From NCBI RefSeq assembly GCF_900168295.1, contig NZ_FVZL01000006.1, forward strand, positions 1 through 64,000: 64,000 nt of DNA. Direction: 5' to 3'. The notes under the pieces are model-generated. The model did no database searches. It saw nothing but the letters and a program-made list of their open reading frames with translations, and was not told where the DNA came from. Shown here one piece after another: positions 1 to 9,111 of this stretch (position 1 is its first letter; the number at the start of each line of letters is the position of its first letter). This stretch comes from Arthrobacter sp. P2b (GTDB lineage: Bacteria; Actinomycetota; Actinomycetes; Actinomycetales; Micrococcaceae). The translations under genes were made by a program, and so were the position numbers.

Positions 1-95
1 TCGAGGACACCATCGCCTGGTACCGCGACAACGAAGAATGGTGGCGGCCGCAGAAAGCAGCCACCGAAGCCAAATACAAGGAACAGGGCCAGTAG
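1..95 (+). CDS. rmlB: dTDP-glucose 4,6-dehydratase, C-terminal end (partial)
   Basis: Only the last 30 codons are in the window, read from base 3 to a TAG at 93-95. The tail contains DTIAWYRDNEEWW, the typical C-terminus of RmlB/RfbB, which makes dTDP-4-keto-6-deoxyglucose, the second step of dTDP-L-rhamnose synthesis in the cytoplasm. It lies 3 bases upstream of the fused rmlC-rmlD gene, which performs the next two steps, so the two are almost certainly co-transcribed. The call rests on this short tail plus context; most of the gene lies to the left of the window. Confidence 0.85.
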   Translation, partial: EDTIAWYRDNEEWWRPQKAATEAKYKEQGQ

Positions 96-98
96 TCC

Positions 99-1523
99 AT
101 GTCTCTGGAGTTTTCGAAAAAGCTTTCTGCCCACGAAACCCCGATTCCCGGCGTCGTCCTTTATGACCTTCCGGTACATGGCGACAACCGGGGCTGGTTC
201 AAGGAGAACTGGCAGCGGGAGAAAATGGTTGCCTTGGGGCTGCCGGATTTCCGCCCTGTCCAGAACAACATTTCGTTTAACGAAAAGGCAGGAACCACCC
301 GCGGAATCCACGCGGAACCCTGGGACAAGTTCATCTCTGTCGCCACCGGCAGGATCTTTGGCGCCTGGGTGGATCTTCGTCAGGGTCCCTCTTTCGGTGC
401 TGTCTTCACTGCGGAGCTGGACGCCAGCCAGGCAATTTTCATCCCCCGTGGCGTGGGCAACGCATTCCAGACCCTTGAGGACAACACGGCTTACACCTAC
501 CTCGTGAATGATCATTGGTCAGCTGACGCCCAAGGCCAGTACACCTTCCTGAATCTCGCCGATGAAACCGCGGCCATCCAGTGGCCCATTCCGTTGGGCC
601 AGGCAGAGCTGTCGGACAAGGACAAGGCCCACCCGCGCCTGGCCGACGTGGTGCCCATGCCCGCCAAAAAAATCCTGGTGGTCGGTGCAAACGGACAATT
701 GGGTAAAGCCCTGCGCAACCTTTATGAGGGCGACGGATCGGTCGAGTTTGCCGGCCGCGCAGAGTTCGATTTGGACAATCCGGACTCCTTCAAGGACCGC
801 AACTGGAAAAACTACTCAACCATCATCAACGCGGCTGCCTACACGGCCGTCGATGCCGCCGAGACCCAGCAGGGCCGCGCCGCCGCCTGGGCGGTCAATG
901 TCACAGCGGTATCCCGGTTGGCCCGGATCGCTGTCGAGTATGACCTGACGCTGGTCCACGTCTCGTCCGACTACGTCTTCGACGGCGCCCGGAACCTCCA
1001 TGATGAGGAGGAGCCCCTCACCCCGCTGGGGGTGTATGGCCAGAGCAAAGCCGCCGGTGATGCGATCGTGGACGTCGTTCCCCGCCACTACATCGTCCGC
1101 ACCAGCTGGGTCATCGGTGAAGGCAACAACTTTGTGCGCACCATGGCGTCCCTGGCCGACCGTGGCATCGAGCCCTCGGTTGTCAATGATCAAGTTGGCC
1201 GGCTGAGCTTCACCGAAGATATCGCTGCGGGCATCCGTCATCTGCTTGAGTCCGGTGCAGAGTACGGGACGTATAACCTCAGCAGTGACGGCGAGCCCCA
1301 GTCCTGGGCAGAACTCGCTGCGGACGTGTATGAGTTGTGCGGCAAGGCACGGACTGCTGTCACCGGAGTCAGCACCGCTGACTACTTCAAAGGAAAAGAA
1401 GCGGCACCGCGACCGCTGAACAGCGTCCTGGACCTGACAAAAATCAAGTCCACCGGATTTGAGCCGCCGTTGTCGAACATCCGCTTGGAGTCCTACGTAA
1501 AGAATGGACTGATCGATCAGTGA
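99..1523 (+). CDS. rmlCD: Fused dTDP-4-dehydrorhamnose 3,5-epimerase / dTDP-4-dehydrorhamnose reductase
   Basis: A 474-residue fusion that should convert dTDP-4-keto-6-deoxyglucose to dTDP-L-rhamnose. Residues about 10-170 are an RmlC-type cupin, with RGIH at 68-71 carrying the usual catalytic histidine. Residues about 190-474 are an RmlD-type Rossmann reductase, with VGANGQLG at 195-202, a YVFDG segment near 292 and YGQSK at 313-317 giving the Tyr-x-x-x-Lys catalytic pair. In separate RmlC enzymes a Tyr-rich stretch follows the second beta strand. Here the matching place reads YLVNDHW (134-140) and the HGF motif is GNAF, so the epimerase half is a divergent subfamily. It sits between rmlB and a glycosyltransferase whose GTG start overlaps its stop codon. 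Confidence 0.9.
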   Translation: MSLEFSKKLSAHETPIPGVVLYDLPVHGDNRGWFKENWQREKMVALGLPDFRPVQNNISFNEKAGTTRGIHAEPWDKFISVATGRIFGAWVDLRQGPSFGAVFTAELDASQAIFIPRGVGNAFQTLEDNTAYTYLVNDHWSADAQGQYTFLNLADETAAIQWPIPLGQAELSDKDKAHPRLADVVPMPAKKILVVGANGQLGKALRNLYEGDGSVEFAGRAEFDLDNPDSFKDRNWKNYSTIINAAAYTAVDAAETQQGRAAAWAVNVTAVSRLARIAVEYDLTLVHVSSDYVFDGARNLHDEEEPLTPLGVYGQSKAAGDAIVDVVPRHYIVRTSWVIGEGNNFVRTMASLADRGIEPSVVNDQVGRLSFTEDIAAGIRHLLESGAEYGTYNLSSDGEPQSWAELAADVYELCGKARTAVTGVSTADYFKGKEAAPRPLNSVLDLTKIKSTGFEPPLSNIRLESYVKNGLIDQ

Positions 1524-2251
1524 CAGCACCCGCCCGTCACCCTGACACTCTCGTCATCATGCCTGCCTGGAATGAGTCAGAATCCATTGGAAACACCATC
1601 CGGGAAGTGTTTGAATTCGGCCCGCCATGCGATGTCCTGGTAGTAGACGACGGATCACGTGACGGCACTGCGCGGGTGGCCCGTGAGGCGGGAGCAACCG
1701 TACTGCAACTGCCGTTCAACATGGGTGTCGGAGGCGCTATGCGCACCGGCTTCAAGTATGCCAAAAGTCATGGCTACAAGCAGGTCATACAGGTTGATGC
1801 CGACGGGCAGCACGATCCGCGGGACATCAAGGCTGTGCTGGACGGCCTTCAGCACGCTGACATTGCTATCGGAGCCCGCTTCGCAGACAAGGGAAACTAC
1901 ACCGTACGCGGCCCCAGGAAGTGGGCCATGAAGGTATTGGCGTGGACGATTTCCCGTATTGCAGGTACCCCTTTAACTGACGTTACGTCGGGGTTCCGGG
2001 CAGCCAACATCAAAGCGATCCGCCAATATGTTGACCACTACCCGGCCGAGTACCTCGGGGATACCATCGACTCGTTGGTCGTCGCCATCCGTTCAGGATG
2101 CACTGTCAGGCAAGTGGCGGTCTCGATGCGCGCCCGCCAGGGCGGAACCCCAAGCCACGACCCAATGAAGGCAGCCATCTACCTCGGACGCTCAGGAATG
2201 GCCTTGCTGTTCGCTCTGACGCGGAAGAAAACCGAGCCGTCCACCAACTAG
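1520..2251 (+). CDS. Family 2 glycosyltransferase, polyprenyl-phosphate sugar transferase type
   Basis: A 243-residue cytoplasmic GT-A enzyme resembling dolichyl/polyprenyl-phosphate mannose or glucose synthases. The N-terminus has MPAWNESESIG, then VVDDGSRDGT (nucleotide-sugar binding) and QVDADGQHDP (the DxD metal site), a GARFADKG segment and a DVTSGFRA motif typical of this group. There is no C-terminal membrane domain. The GTG start overlaps the rmlCD stop (GTGA), so translation is probably coupled. It is followed 9 bases later by a DUF2304 membrane protein, a common partner of this enzyme type. The likely role is loading a sugar on a polyprenyl carrier for polytopic glycosyltransferases in the locus; the sugar cannot be told from sequence. 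Confidence 0.85.
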   Translation: MTAPARHPDTLVIMPAWNESESIGNTIREVFEFGPPCDVLVVDDGSRDGTARVAREAGATVLQLPFNMGVGGAMRTGFKYAKSHGYKQVIQVDADGQHDPRDIKAVLDGLQHADIAIGARFADKGNYTVRGPRKWAMKVLAWTISRIAGTPLTDVTSGFRAANIKAIRQYVDHYPAEYLGDTIDSLVVAIRSGCTVRQVAVSMRARQGGTPSHDPMKAAIYLGRSGMALLFALTRKKTEPSTN

Positions 2252-2260
2252 GAATCCAAC

Positions 2261-2650
2261 ATGTCGCTCCTTATGGGCTCCATCGTCGTCGTGGCGATCC
2301 TTTTCTTTGTGTTTGAAATGCTCCGCCGACAGAAACTTCGCGAGAAGTACGCCGTCCTGTGGATTGTCATCGGCATCGGCACTCTTCTACTTTCTGCCTT
2401 CCCTTCTCTCCTGGAGGAAGCCAGCGGGCTTATCGGCATTCAGGTGCCGGCAAACCTCCTTTTCATCATGACACTGATCCTTTTGGTGGGTGTCTGCCTT
2501 CATCTCTCCAGGGAACAGTCACAGGCTGAAGACGAGGTGCGAATCCTTTGCGAGGAACTGGCGCTGCTCAGGGCTGATCTCGCTGACATCCGGAGTCAGC
2601 TCGAGGTAAAGCCCGGCCAGGGAAGTGACCCGGGGCCTCAAAACCCATGA
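2261..2650 (+). CDS. DUF2304 family small membrane protein
   Basis: A 129-residue protein with an N-terminal membrane helix (about 5-20), a second (about 29-47), a third (about 60-80) and a charged coiled-coil-like tail (EVRILCEELALLRADLADI). This matches the DUF2304 pattern. DUF2304 genes commonly lie next to polyprenyl-phosphate glycosyltransferases in actinobacterial polysaccharide loci, and here the neighbour is exactly that. AGGA lies just ahead of the ATG. Its function is unknown; a membrane anchor or partner for the upstream glycosyltransferase is an inference. A strong terminator follows. Confidence 0.8.
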   Translation: MSLLMGSIVVVAILFFVFEMLRRQKLREKYAVLWIVIGIGTLLLSAFPSLLEEASGLIGIQVPANLLFIMTLILLVGVCLHLSREQSQAEDEVRILCEELALLRADLADIRSQLEVKPGQGSDPGPQNP

Positions 2651-2682
2651 CCCGTTGCCACTGCTGGCCGGTGGCGGCAACC

Positions 2683-2722
2683 GATACAAAAAAGGACGCC
2701 CCGGGGCGTCCTTTTTTGTATC
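2683..2722. terminator. Bidirectional rho-independent terminator
   Basis: An uninterrupted 40-base inverted repeat: an 18-bp stem (GATACAAAAAAGGACGCC) with a CCGG centre. A-run and T-run flanks give a U-tract on either strand. It separates the rmlCD-GT2-DUF2304 operon from the convergent glycosyltransferase at 2728-3609. Confidence 0.9.
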
Positions 2723-2727
2723 CGTTG

Positions 2728-3609
2728 CTAGCTGAAGATGTGCTTTGCCAGCCTCGGCAGTGAATCGAATTTGCCTTTTCCGACCGACTTCAAGATCAGG
2801 GAGGCGGCGTTAAGGCGCGATGTTGTGTGAAAACTCGCGGCCCGCGACGCACCCTTCCAGCCCAAGCTGCTGAAGCGCTCGGCCTGCTGCTGGAAAAACT
2901 GCCGCTCCTCGTCAAAACGCCTGCCGTCCAGTGCACGCACTGAGGAGTCCGATGCCGAGTGCCGCCGATAGAGAAATGCCAGTACGGGATCAACAATCAT
3001 CGAACCGTGCTCCGCCGCTATGTCCAGCAAAAGAGCCAGATCCTGGACGACGTCCAGTCCCTCGGTGAAGCCGATACGCTTGACCGTCTCGGAGCGCCAG
3101 GCAAGTGAAGGGAAGTAAGCCCAGTCCGCGCGGACCAGGCTTGTGGCCATGACCTCCCCTTTGAGCTCAATGCGCTCACTCGTCTTGGGGGCGTAAACCT
3201 TCTTCACGGCATCCACCAGCGGAGTGCAGGCAATGCCCTGTTCGTCTATCACCTGTACGCCTGGCTGAACCACATCGGCTCTGGGATATTCCTCAAAGGC
3301 ACTTACGACCACGTCAAGGTAATTCGGAAGCATGATGTCATCGGCACCCATGATGACGACGTAGGGTGCTTCGACCAGAGTCAGCGCCTTGCGGTAGTTA
3401 CCGTTGGCACCAAGATTTTCCTCATTTTTCAGGTACGTTACGCGAGGGTCGGTGATCGTTGAAAACCAGCGTTCCGGTTCCGGATCCGGATACCCGTCGT
3501 CGATGACAACAAGCCGCCAGTCCTGGTTCTCCTGATTCATTACGCTGCGGGCGGCGAGCTTCATTTGATGGACATCGCCGTAGTACGGCAACATTACGTC
3601 AACGGTCAT
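2728..3609 (-). CDS. Family 2 glycosyltransferase
   Basis: A 293-residue GT-A transferase: VDVMLPYYGD at the N-terminus, VIDDGYPDPEP and then IMGADDIMLPNY, the metal-binding DD in the GT2 fold. The frame stays open to 3687, but the ATG at 3609 starts the conserved fold directly and has GGAAGGAA upstream, so I place the start there. It is a single-domain cytoplasmic or membrane-associated enzyme, probably a glycan-chain glycosyltransferase. Donor and acceptor are not predictable. It is transcribed alone, convergent with the DUF2304 gene and divergent from the next glycosyltransferase. Confidence 0.85.
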   Translation of the reverse strand: MTVDVMLPYYGDVHQMKLAARSVMNQENQDWRLVVIDDGYPDPEPERWFSTITDPRVTYLKNEENLGANGNYRKALTLVEAPYVVIMGADDIMLPNYLDVVVSAFEEYPRADVVQPGVQVIDEQGIACTPLVDAVKKVYAPKTSERIELKGEVMATSLVRADWAYFPSLAWRSETVKRIGFTEGLDVVQDLALLLDIAAEHGSMIVDPVLAFLYRRHSASDSSVRALDGRRFDEERQFFQQQAERFSSLGWKGASRAASFHTTSRLNAASLILKSVGKGKFDSLPRLAKHIFS

Positions 3610-3835
3610 GGACCTGAGGTTCCTTCCGTGGTTTTCGCCGGCGCTCTGAAGGCCCCTGCGACGCCCAGGCAGCCAACATTTGGGCAAGGCCTGGCGCGAT
3701 CATCGTCGGTTTGATTATAGGCCAGGAGGGCCGTCCCCCGGCTCCTTGGGCCCTTTGCTAGACTGTTCTTCGTTTGATCAAGCCCCGCTCGACACGACTG
3801 AGCGGGTACATTCTGAAAGCGATATTCCGCACTTT

Positions 3836-4582
3836 ATGGAACCCCTACCGACAGCCCTTCCGCGCATCAGCGTCTGCATGGCCGCCTACAACGGCGCAAG
3901 GCATATCAGGGAGCAGATCGAATCCATTCTTGCGGAGCTGTCCTCAACCGATGAACTGGTCATCATCGATGACTGTTCCACAGACGACACCAGGAACGTC
4001 ATCAAAGGAATCGGCGATCAGCGAATCCGGTTAATCGCCGCCGCAACTAACGCCGGGTACGTGCGCACGTTTGAAAAAGCTCTTTCCGAAGCGAACGGCG
4101 AGTACGTTTTCCTCTCGGACCAGGATGATATCTGGATTCCAGGCCGCGCCGAACAGATGATTGCAGGCCTCCAAGACGCGGCCATGGTCGTCAGCAATTG
4201 CAAACATTTCGACGGCCCCCTCGGCCGGTTCCACCGAATCAGGCTTCGGCCCCAAGACTCCACGCACACTTTGCGTAACCTCATCGGCATCGTCGTGGGC
4301 TATCGGCTGCATTGGGGCTGCGCAATGGCATTCCGCCAGGAGATGCTGAGAAAAATCCTGCCCTTTCCCCCGCACATGAGGGAGTCCCACGACCAGTGGA
4401 TTGCGATGGTGGGCATCGTCAACCGTTCGATCCGTTACTTGGAAGAGGACACCATCCTTCACCGGCTTCATGGGCAAAATCTGACCCCGCAAGGAATCCG
4501 AAGTGCGGGGAAGATCTTCGCCGCACGATGGGACTTTCTTCGAAACCTCGTCATCGCCGTGCGCAGGACCGTCTTCAACTAG
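3836..4582 (+). CDS. Family 2 glycosyltransferase, rhamnosyltransferase-like
   Basis: A 248-residue GT2 enzyme: ISVCMAAYNGARHI, then VIIDDCSTDDT, and FLSDQDDIW, the DxDD-type metal site typical of rhamnosyl/galactosyl-transferases in O-antigen-like loci. The open frame runs upstream to 3680, but the ATG at 3836 is the first one just ahead of the conserved fold; the ribosome site is not clear. Local dTDP-rhamnose synthesis makes rhamnose a reasonable donor, but this is inference. The next glycosyltransferase gene begins 25 bases downstream if its TTG start is right. Confidence 0.82.
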   Translation: MEPLPTALPRISVCMAAYNGARHIREQIESILAELSSTDELVIIDDCSTDDTRNVIKGIGDQRIRLIAAATNAGYVRTFEKALSEANGEYVFLSDQDDIWIPGRAEQMIAGLQDAAMVVSNCKHFDGPLGRFHRIRLRPQDSTHTLRNLIGIVVGYRLHWGCAMAFRQEMLRKILPFPPHMRESHDQWIAMVGIVNRSIRYLEEDTILHRLHGQNLTPQGIRSAGKIFAARWDFLRNLVIAVRRTVFN

Positions 4583-4607
4583 CCCATGTACAACTTTTTT
4601 GGGGGCA

Positions 4608-5579
4608 TTGGAATTAATAATCACTGCACCCAACCCGAGCAAAGGGACGGCATCGAAATTGCTCCTGACTCCTAACGGACGTGATGTGGCGGCAGTCGTC
4701 TCCGCATACTCCCCCACCAAAGAACTTGTAGAGAACGTGGCTTCGCTCAAGAGGTATGTCGAACACGTTATTGTTGTCGACGACGGGTCACCCACCGATG
4801 TGTCGGAAATTCTTTCGGATGTAGAGGCCACAGGCGCGAGAGTCCTCCGGCTGCCGGAAAATTGCGGTATCGCTGCCGCGCTTAATGCCGGAATGAAGCG
4901 CGCACGCGAACTATGGGAACCCGAGTGGTTAATCACCATGGATCAGGATTCCCGCTTTACCGGAAACTACGTTGAGGACGCTCTCGAGGTTGCCAGGTCG
5001 TCGAGTAGCCCGCAGACGGTTGGGCTCGTTGCCCCCCAGTTCCACAACAACATCAGGATGCCGCTGCTTGGTACGTCAGACGAGCCGGAGGTCTTCGACC
5101 CAATGCAGTCAGGCACTCTCATCAAGACATCCGTGCTTGACAGGGTGGGGTATCTCGACGAGGACTTCTTTATCGACTGCGTGGATTCAGAATTTAATGC
5201 CCGCGTCAGGGAAGCCGGTTTCCGGGCTCTCGCCAGTGCAGGCAGCAACCTTGCGCATTCGTTGGGGGACGCCAGGCCGCTGAAGATCCTGGGCTGGCAT
5301 GCACGCATCGGCGAGAAGAAACTGAGTGTGCATTACCACTCGCCATTCCGCGTGTACTACATCACCCGGAACTCTTTCGTATTGATGCGGCGGTATGCGC
5401 TTAGCCAACCGAAATGGATCCTCCGCCGCCTGTATATGGAGCTCCAAAGCCACGCGGTGCGATTCGTTTATGGTCCCAACCGAAGGAAGCACCTTATCGG
5501 TTTCCTTTACGGTTTGCGGGACGGACTTATAAACCGCATGGGAAAAATCGATCCGCGGCTGGCCGAACGGCTTAGGTAG
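4608..5579 (+). CDS. Family 2 glycosyltransferase, rhamnosyltransferase (RfbF-like)
   Basis: About 323 residues. The core has VVSAYSPTKEL, HVIVVDDGSPTD, TMDQDSRFTG (the DxD site) and a C-terminal region with FIDCVDSEFNARVREAG and YYITRNSFVLMRRY, a pattern of RfbF-type rhamnosyltransferases. The frame is open from 4503, but that start would overlap the preceding gene by 80 bases. A TTG at 4608 preceded by GGGGG is a better candidate, and a GTG near 4686 is possible, so the N-terminus is uncertain. Its stop overlaps the stop of the convergent flippase gene by 8 bases. Confidence 0.8.
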   Translation: MELIITAPNPSKGTASKLLLTPNGRDVAAVVSAYSPTKELVENVASLKRYVEHVIVVDDGSPTDVSEILSDVEATGARVLRLPENCGIAAALNAGMKRARELWEPEWLITMDQDSRFTGNYVEDALEVARSSSSPQTVGLVAPQFHNNIRMPLLGTSDEPEVFDPMQSGTLIKTSVLDRVGYLDEDFFIDCVDSEFNARVREAGFRALASAGSNLAHSLGDARPLKILGWHARIGEKKLSVHYHSPFRVYYITRNSFVLMRRYALSQPKWILRRLYMELQSHAVRFVYGPNRRKHLIGFLYGLRDGLINRMGKIDPRLAERLR

Positions 5580-6837
5580 CCTTCAACGGGGTGCGGGGTT
5601 CATCCCGGTCACCCATCCGGTACTTTTCAAGGTTGTTCAGCCTCCGAAGACCCGGCAAAACCAGTGCGACAAAGAGCAGCGCCTCGCTGCATGCCATGCC
5701 TAGGGCTATGCCCTCCGCCCAGTTGCCTGTCCCTGCTGCCACCATGGTTCCCACCCCAAGAACAGCAGAGACGGCTGTCCACACCAGAATCAGTCTTTCG
5801 CCACCGAATGGTATGAGCAGATTCCTTGTGAAGGGCGAGGCGGCGGAGATGAAGAAGAAGGCGAGTCCATAGAAAAGACAGGTCAATTGGGTGGCCCGTA
5901 CAGGGGCGCCAAAAAGGATCTCGGTTGCCCACGGTCCCAGCAGTGCCAGCAACCCGCCGCCAACAGTGCCCAGGGCAGCATGGGACCATATCGCAAGCAG
6001 ATGTCTCCGGCGTTCGGAAGAGTCTCCTAGTTCAAGGACCCAGCCCTGGAAGGTGTTTCCCAACGCCATTACCGAGAAGAGGCCAAAGCGGTAAACAGTA
6101 TCAGCCGAGCCGAACTGTCCTGCGGTGGCCGGATCCACGGACGCCTGCGCGATGGGGAGCGGCGTCGCGGCGTAGGTATTTCCGGAAGCGCCGATGCCGG
6201 CGGAAGCCATCTGCGACTTCAGTATGCCGGTCGTCGCCCGCCAGTGTGTGAAAGTATTCCGGCCGCGCGGAACGGCCCACCGCTGGAACACGAACATGCT
6301 TATTGCCACGGCCAAGACCAAAAGGACTCCGTAAAGCCAGATGAACCCGGTGGCCAGCACAACGGGTATGGCGATAAGCGTGGCAACAACCCGCGGGACC
6401 GTGTCGAACTTCGCCAGCAGGGACGGCTGACCCACCCCAATGCAGTACCAGGCTACGGACAGTCCCCCTAATGCAGTGGTCCATGACATCGCGACCGCTT
6501 CGAGTCTCAGCTCAGGGACAGCGAGGAATGCGGCGAGAAACGACACCACTGGTAAGACCACGAGGGTCAGCACCAAGCGAGTCCTGATGCTCTCGCGATA
6601 GAGCTCCGCGCGGAATGCCGGTGACGGGTTTTGCGCAATTTGAACGGGACCCTGGATGTTCCATCCCCAGCTGATCACTGTCGCTCCGAAAGTGCCGATG
6701 GTTTGGCCGGCCAGCAGGCTGGACCAGCCCACCTCACCGACCAGGCGCGCAAGAATGGGAAGCAACAAAAAGGGTGTCACTAGAGACAGCAGAGGCAGCC
6801 CTGTGAAGCCCAGCAGCCGGATAATCACGGTTTTCAT
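5572..6837 (-). CDS. Polysaccharide flippase, Wzx/MATE-like membrane protein
   Basis: A 421-residue polytopic protein with about 12 hydrophobic segments and few charged loops. The opening LLGFTGLPLLSLVTPFLLLPILARLVG is typical of the oligosaccharide flippase (MOP/PST) superfamily. It should flip undecaprenyl-linked oligosaccharides to the outer face of the membrane. Its presence beside an ABC exporter (wzm/wzt, 11980-13603) suggests that two glycans with different export routes are made here. Its 3' end overlaps the convergent glycosyltransferase by 8 bases. Confidence 0.8.
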   Translation of the reverse strand: MKTVIIRLLGFTGLPLLSLVTPFLLLPILARLVGEVGWSSLLAGQTIGTFGATVISWGWNIQGPVQIAQNPSPAFRAELYRESIRTRLVLTLVVLPVVSFLAAFLAVPELRLEAVAMSWTTALGGLSVAWYCIGVGQPSLLAKFDTVPRVVATLIAIPVVLATGFIWLYGVLLVLAVAISMFVFQRWAVPRGRNTFTHWRATTGILKSQMASAGIGASGNTYAATPLPIAQASVDPATAGQFGSADTVYRFGLFSVMALGNTFQGWVLELGDSSERRRHLLAIWSHAALGTVGGGLLALLGPWATEILFGAPVRATQLTCLFYGLAFFFISAASPFTRNLLIPFGGERLILVWTAVSAVLGVGTMVAAGTGNWAEGIALGMACSEALLFVALVLPGLRRLNNLEKYRMGDRDEPRTPLKAT

Positions 6838-6934
6838 AGTGGATGGACCTCAATGTTCATGAATTCGCCCCAAGGACTGCTGCAAACTCCGCTGTTCAGT
6901 TTCTTCTCCCCGCTTGTCCAAGAGCATGGCAAAA

Positions 6935-8914
6935 TCAAATCCCGCAAGCCGTGATGCGGTAGAGTGTCGCTCCGTCCTGTGAATCCACAACCTCCGCAAC
7001 ACCGCTTTCTTTCAAATTATCGAGCCCTTGGTAGTCAATGGTTCGTCCTTCACCGTTGTTAACTTGGCGGTCGCCAAAATCCAAAACATATTCCGCCTCA
7101 AGATCACGAACGGCTGCACACACGGCTGTATCAACGGCAGCCATGTTGAGGTGCGCAAAGACGTACAGGGCCTCGTCCGAAACGGCGCCAAGAATGTGCG
7201 GCTGGAGGGTTTGGCGCTGGGAAAGGGCGTATGCCAGCGAACTGCCGGTCCAGGGATTACCGACCACCACAGCGTCCGGCGGCACTTCTTCCCGGACGCG
7301 CTCCAATATGGCCATCTCCTCTGAGTCCAAAAGGGGTGCATCCGAACCCATCGCATAGTTGCGCGCAGCTGACGTTTGAGCAGCGTCCAGGTTCTCCTGC
7401 TGCGTCACTGCTATAAGTGTCGAGACCGCCACGACTGCAGCAACAGAAGTCACCCCGATGGTCAGCGCGGGACTACCGTAGTCCTTGATCCGGATTCTTT
7501 TCCGGCGTGTTTTCACGAGCAGGCGCTTCAGGCCATCCCAACAGAACGCGGCACCCAGAACGGCTATGGGCAGAAGAACGATGGGGACTATCGCGGCAAG
7601 GCGTTGCGGGTCGTTGTACCAGACCCCGGTAAGGAACGTTCGGATCCGGCCAGGCCGGCCTGCTACGGCCATGAAAAACAGGATCGCGACAGCAGCATAC
7701 GCGCCCAGAAGCCAATAGCGCTTGCTCCTGGCAGCCACGCCGAGCCCCACCATTGCCAATGCCATAACTGCCCATGATTCCGGCCGGTCGATGCCTGAAC
7801 TGCTGACGAAGTCCCAAATCGCGTCCGTCCATGTGGCGACCGGCGGCCATGTTGCCGCCGCTTCAGGTGGCCTGACGACCTTCCACAGCGCAACGCAAAC
7901 CGCTCCCGCTGCAACGAGCAGCACCACCCTCGCGGCACCCCAGCGCCAAATTCCACTTCGGGGCGTGCAGCGGAAATTCCACTGCCACCAGCAGATGACC
8001 GCGGCAGCGGCAAGCAACGGCAAAAGTGTCAAGACGCCGCTGGGATGCGAAAGTGCCAGCCCCGGCAGCGTCGCCAGGAAGAGAAACCACATTGCGCAGG
8101 GCTGCGCGGGACCATCTGCCGAAAACCGGAACGCCTGGATGCCGAGGGCCCACACGAAGGGAAGCAGAGCCAGGGCGAGAAAGTTGGGGTAAAGGACTCC
8201 AAAGTCCACCATGAGAAGCGGATAGGCGCCGAACGCTGCGGAAAGCACGCCGGCAGCAATGACCGCAGCGGGACGGCTCCCCACAGTCACCTGCGCCAAG
8301 TAGACGCAACCGGCCGGCCAGACAACAGCCCCTACACAGACGTTAATGACATTCGCGGCCACAGGGATGCTTGCCCCAGTGAGCTGGCTCAGGAGCGAGA
8401 CAAGATCGTGCCAAGCGGCGGGGTAAAAGCCTCCCCCCGTCATGTCGCCAACCGAAAAGGACGATCCCGAGCGGTGATCGAGGATGAATTGAACTGCATT
8501 CATGTGAAACACGTTGTCGAATGTCTGGGACAAGGCGTCCGGCTGGGCTATCGCGCCCATCATCCGGACGGCCACCAGTACCGCGGCGATAATCAAACCC
8601 AGGCTGACTGCCCTGCGGTAACCCACACCGGCCTTTTCCGACAGTGCGGGGATCTTCCACAACAAGGTCTTGCGTGCCGTCAGCACCACAACAAGCGCCG
8701 CTGCCGTTGCAGCCGCAAGAGCGAGAGCGGACCAATCAAGTCCGACAACTGGAGCGACTATTGCGGCGGAAGCCACAAGCGAGAGGCTCAGCGTGGGCGC
8801 TGACGCATACAAAAGGAAACCGCGGACTCCAGCCACCCAGGCCACAACAGCGCCGGGGACGAACAGCAGCGTCAAAGCAGCAAAGAACGCTGGCGCCTCC
8901 GACCACCAGGACAT
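6935..8914 (-). CDS. Large polytopic membrane protein, DUF6541 type
   Basis: About 659 residues with roughly a dozen or more membrane helices, followed by a soluble C-terminal domain of about 140 residues (from DAAQTSAARNYAMGSD onward). This layout resembles the actinobacterial DUF6541 proteins, which have a GT-C-like architecture and sit in polysaccharide clusters. The frame is open to 8959, but the ATG at 8914 (MSWWSEAPAFFA) has AAGG upstream and begins just before the first helix. A lipid-linked-sugar-dependent glycosyltransferase role is possible but unproven. It is divergent from the PstS-like gene. Confidence 0.72.
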   Translation of the reverse strand: MSWWSEAPAFFAALTLLFVPGAVVAWVAGVRGFLLYASAPTLSLSLVASAAIVAPVVGLDWSALALAAATAAALVVVLTARKTLLWKIPALSEKAGVGYRRAVSLGLIIAAVLVAVRMMGAIAQPDALSQTFDNVFHMNAVQFILDHRSGSSFSVGDMTGGGFYPAAWHDLVSLLSQLTGASIPVAANVINVCVGAVVWPAGCVYLAQVTVGSRPAAVIAAGVLSAAFGAYPLLMVDFGVLYPNFLALALLPFVWALGIQAFRFSADGPAQPCAMWFLFLATLPGLALSHPSGVLTLLPLLAAAAVICWWQWNFRCTPRSGIWRWGAARVVLLVAAGAVCVALWKVVRPPEAAATWPPVATWTDAIWDFVSSSGIDRPESWAVMALAMVGLGVAARSKRYWLLGAYAAVAILFFMAVAGRPGRIRTFLTGVWYNDPQRLAAIVPIVLLPIAVLGAAFCWDGLKRLLVKTRRKRIRIKDYGSPALTIGVTSVAAVVAVSTLIAVTQQENLDAAQTSAARNYAMGSDAPLLDSEEMAILERVREEVPPDAVVVGNPWTGSSLAYALSQRQTLQPHILGAVSDEALYVFAHLNMAAVDTAVCAAVRDLEAEYVLDFGDRQVNNGEGRTIDYQGLDNLKESGVAEVVDSQDGATLYRITACGI

Positions 8915-9111
8915 ACAAAACCTTACTGTTGACGGCGGCTGTAGTAGGCTGCCTCGCAACTTGCCGCGGCAAGGAGGCTCCCTGACCTCAGCGATTCTAC
9001 TTGACGAGCAAGGCTGAGGCCCAAAATAGCCGCAGTGCAGTGACTGGACCCGCCCGCCGTGTGGCTCTGCCGGAATAACGCCGTGCCCTCCTGGCCGCGT
9101 AGGCTAGGCAC

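Noticed and set aside
3714..3719. Exact TATAAT on the minus strand upstream of the glycosyltransferase at 2728-3609
   Set aside because: No convincing -35 box at 16-18 bases; left out as a promoter because a single hexamer is too weak.
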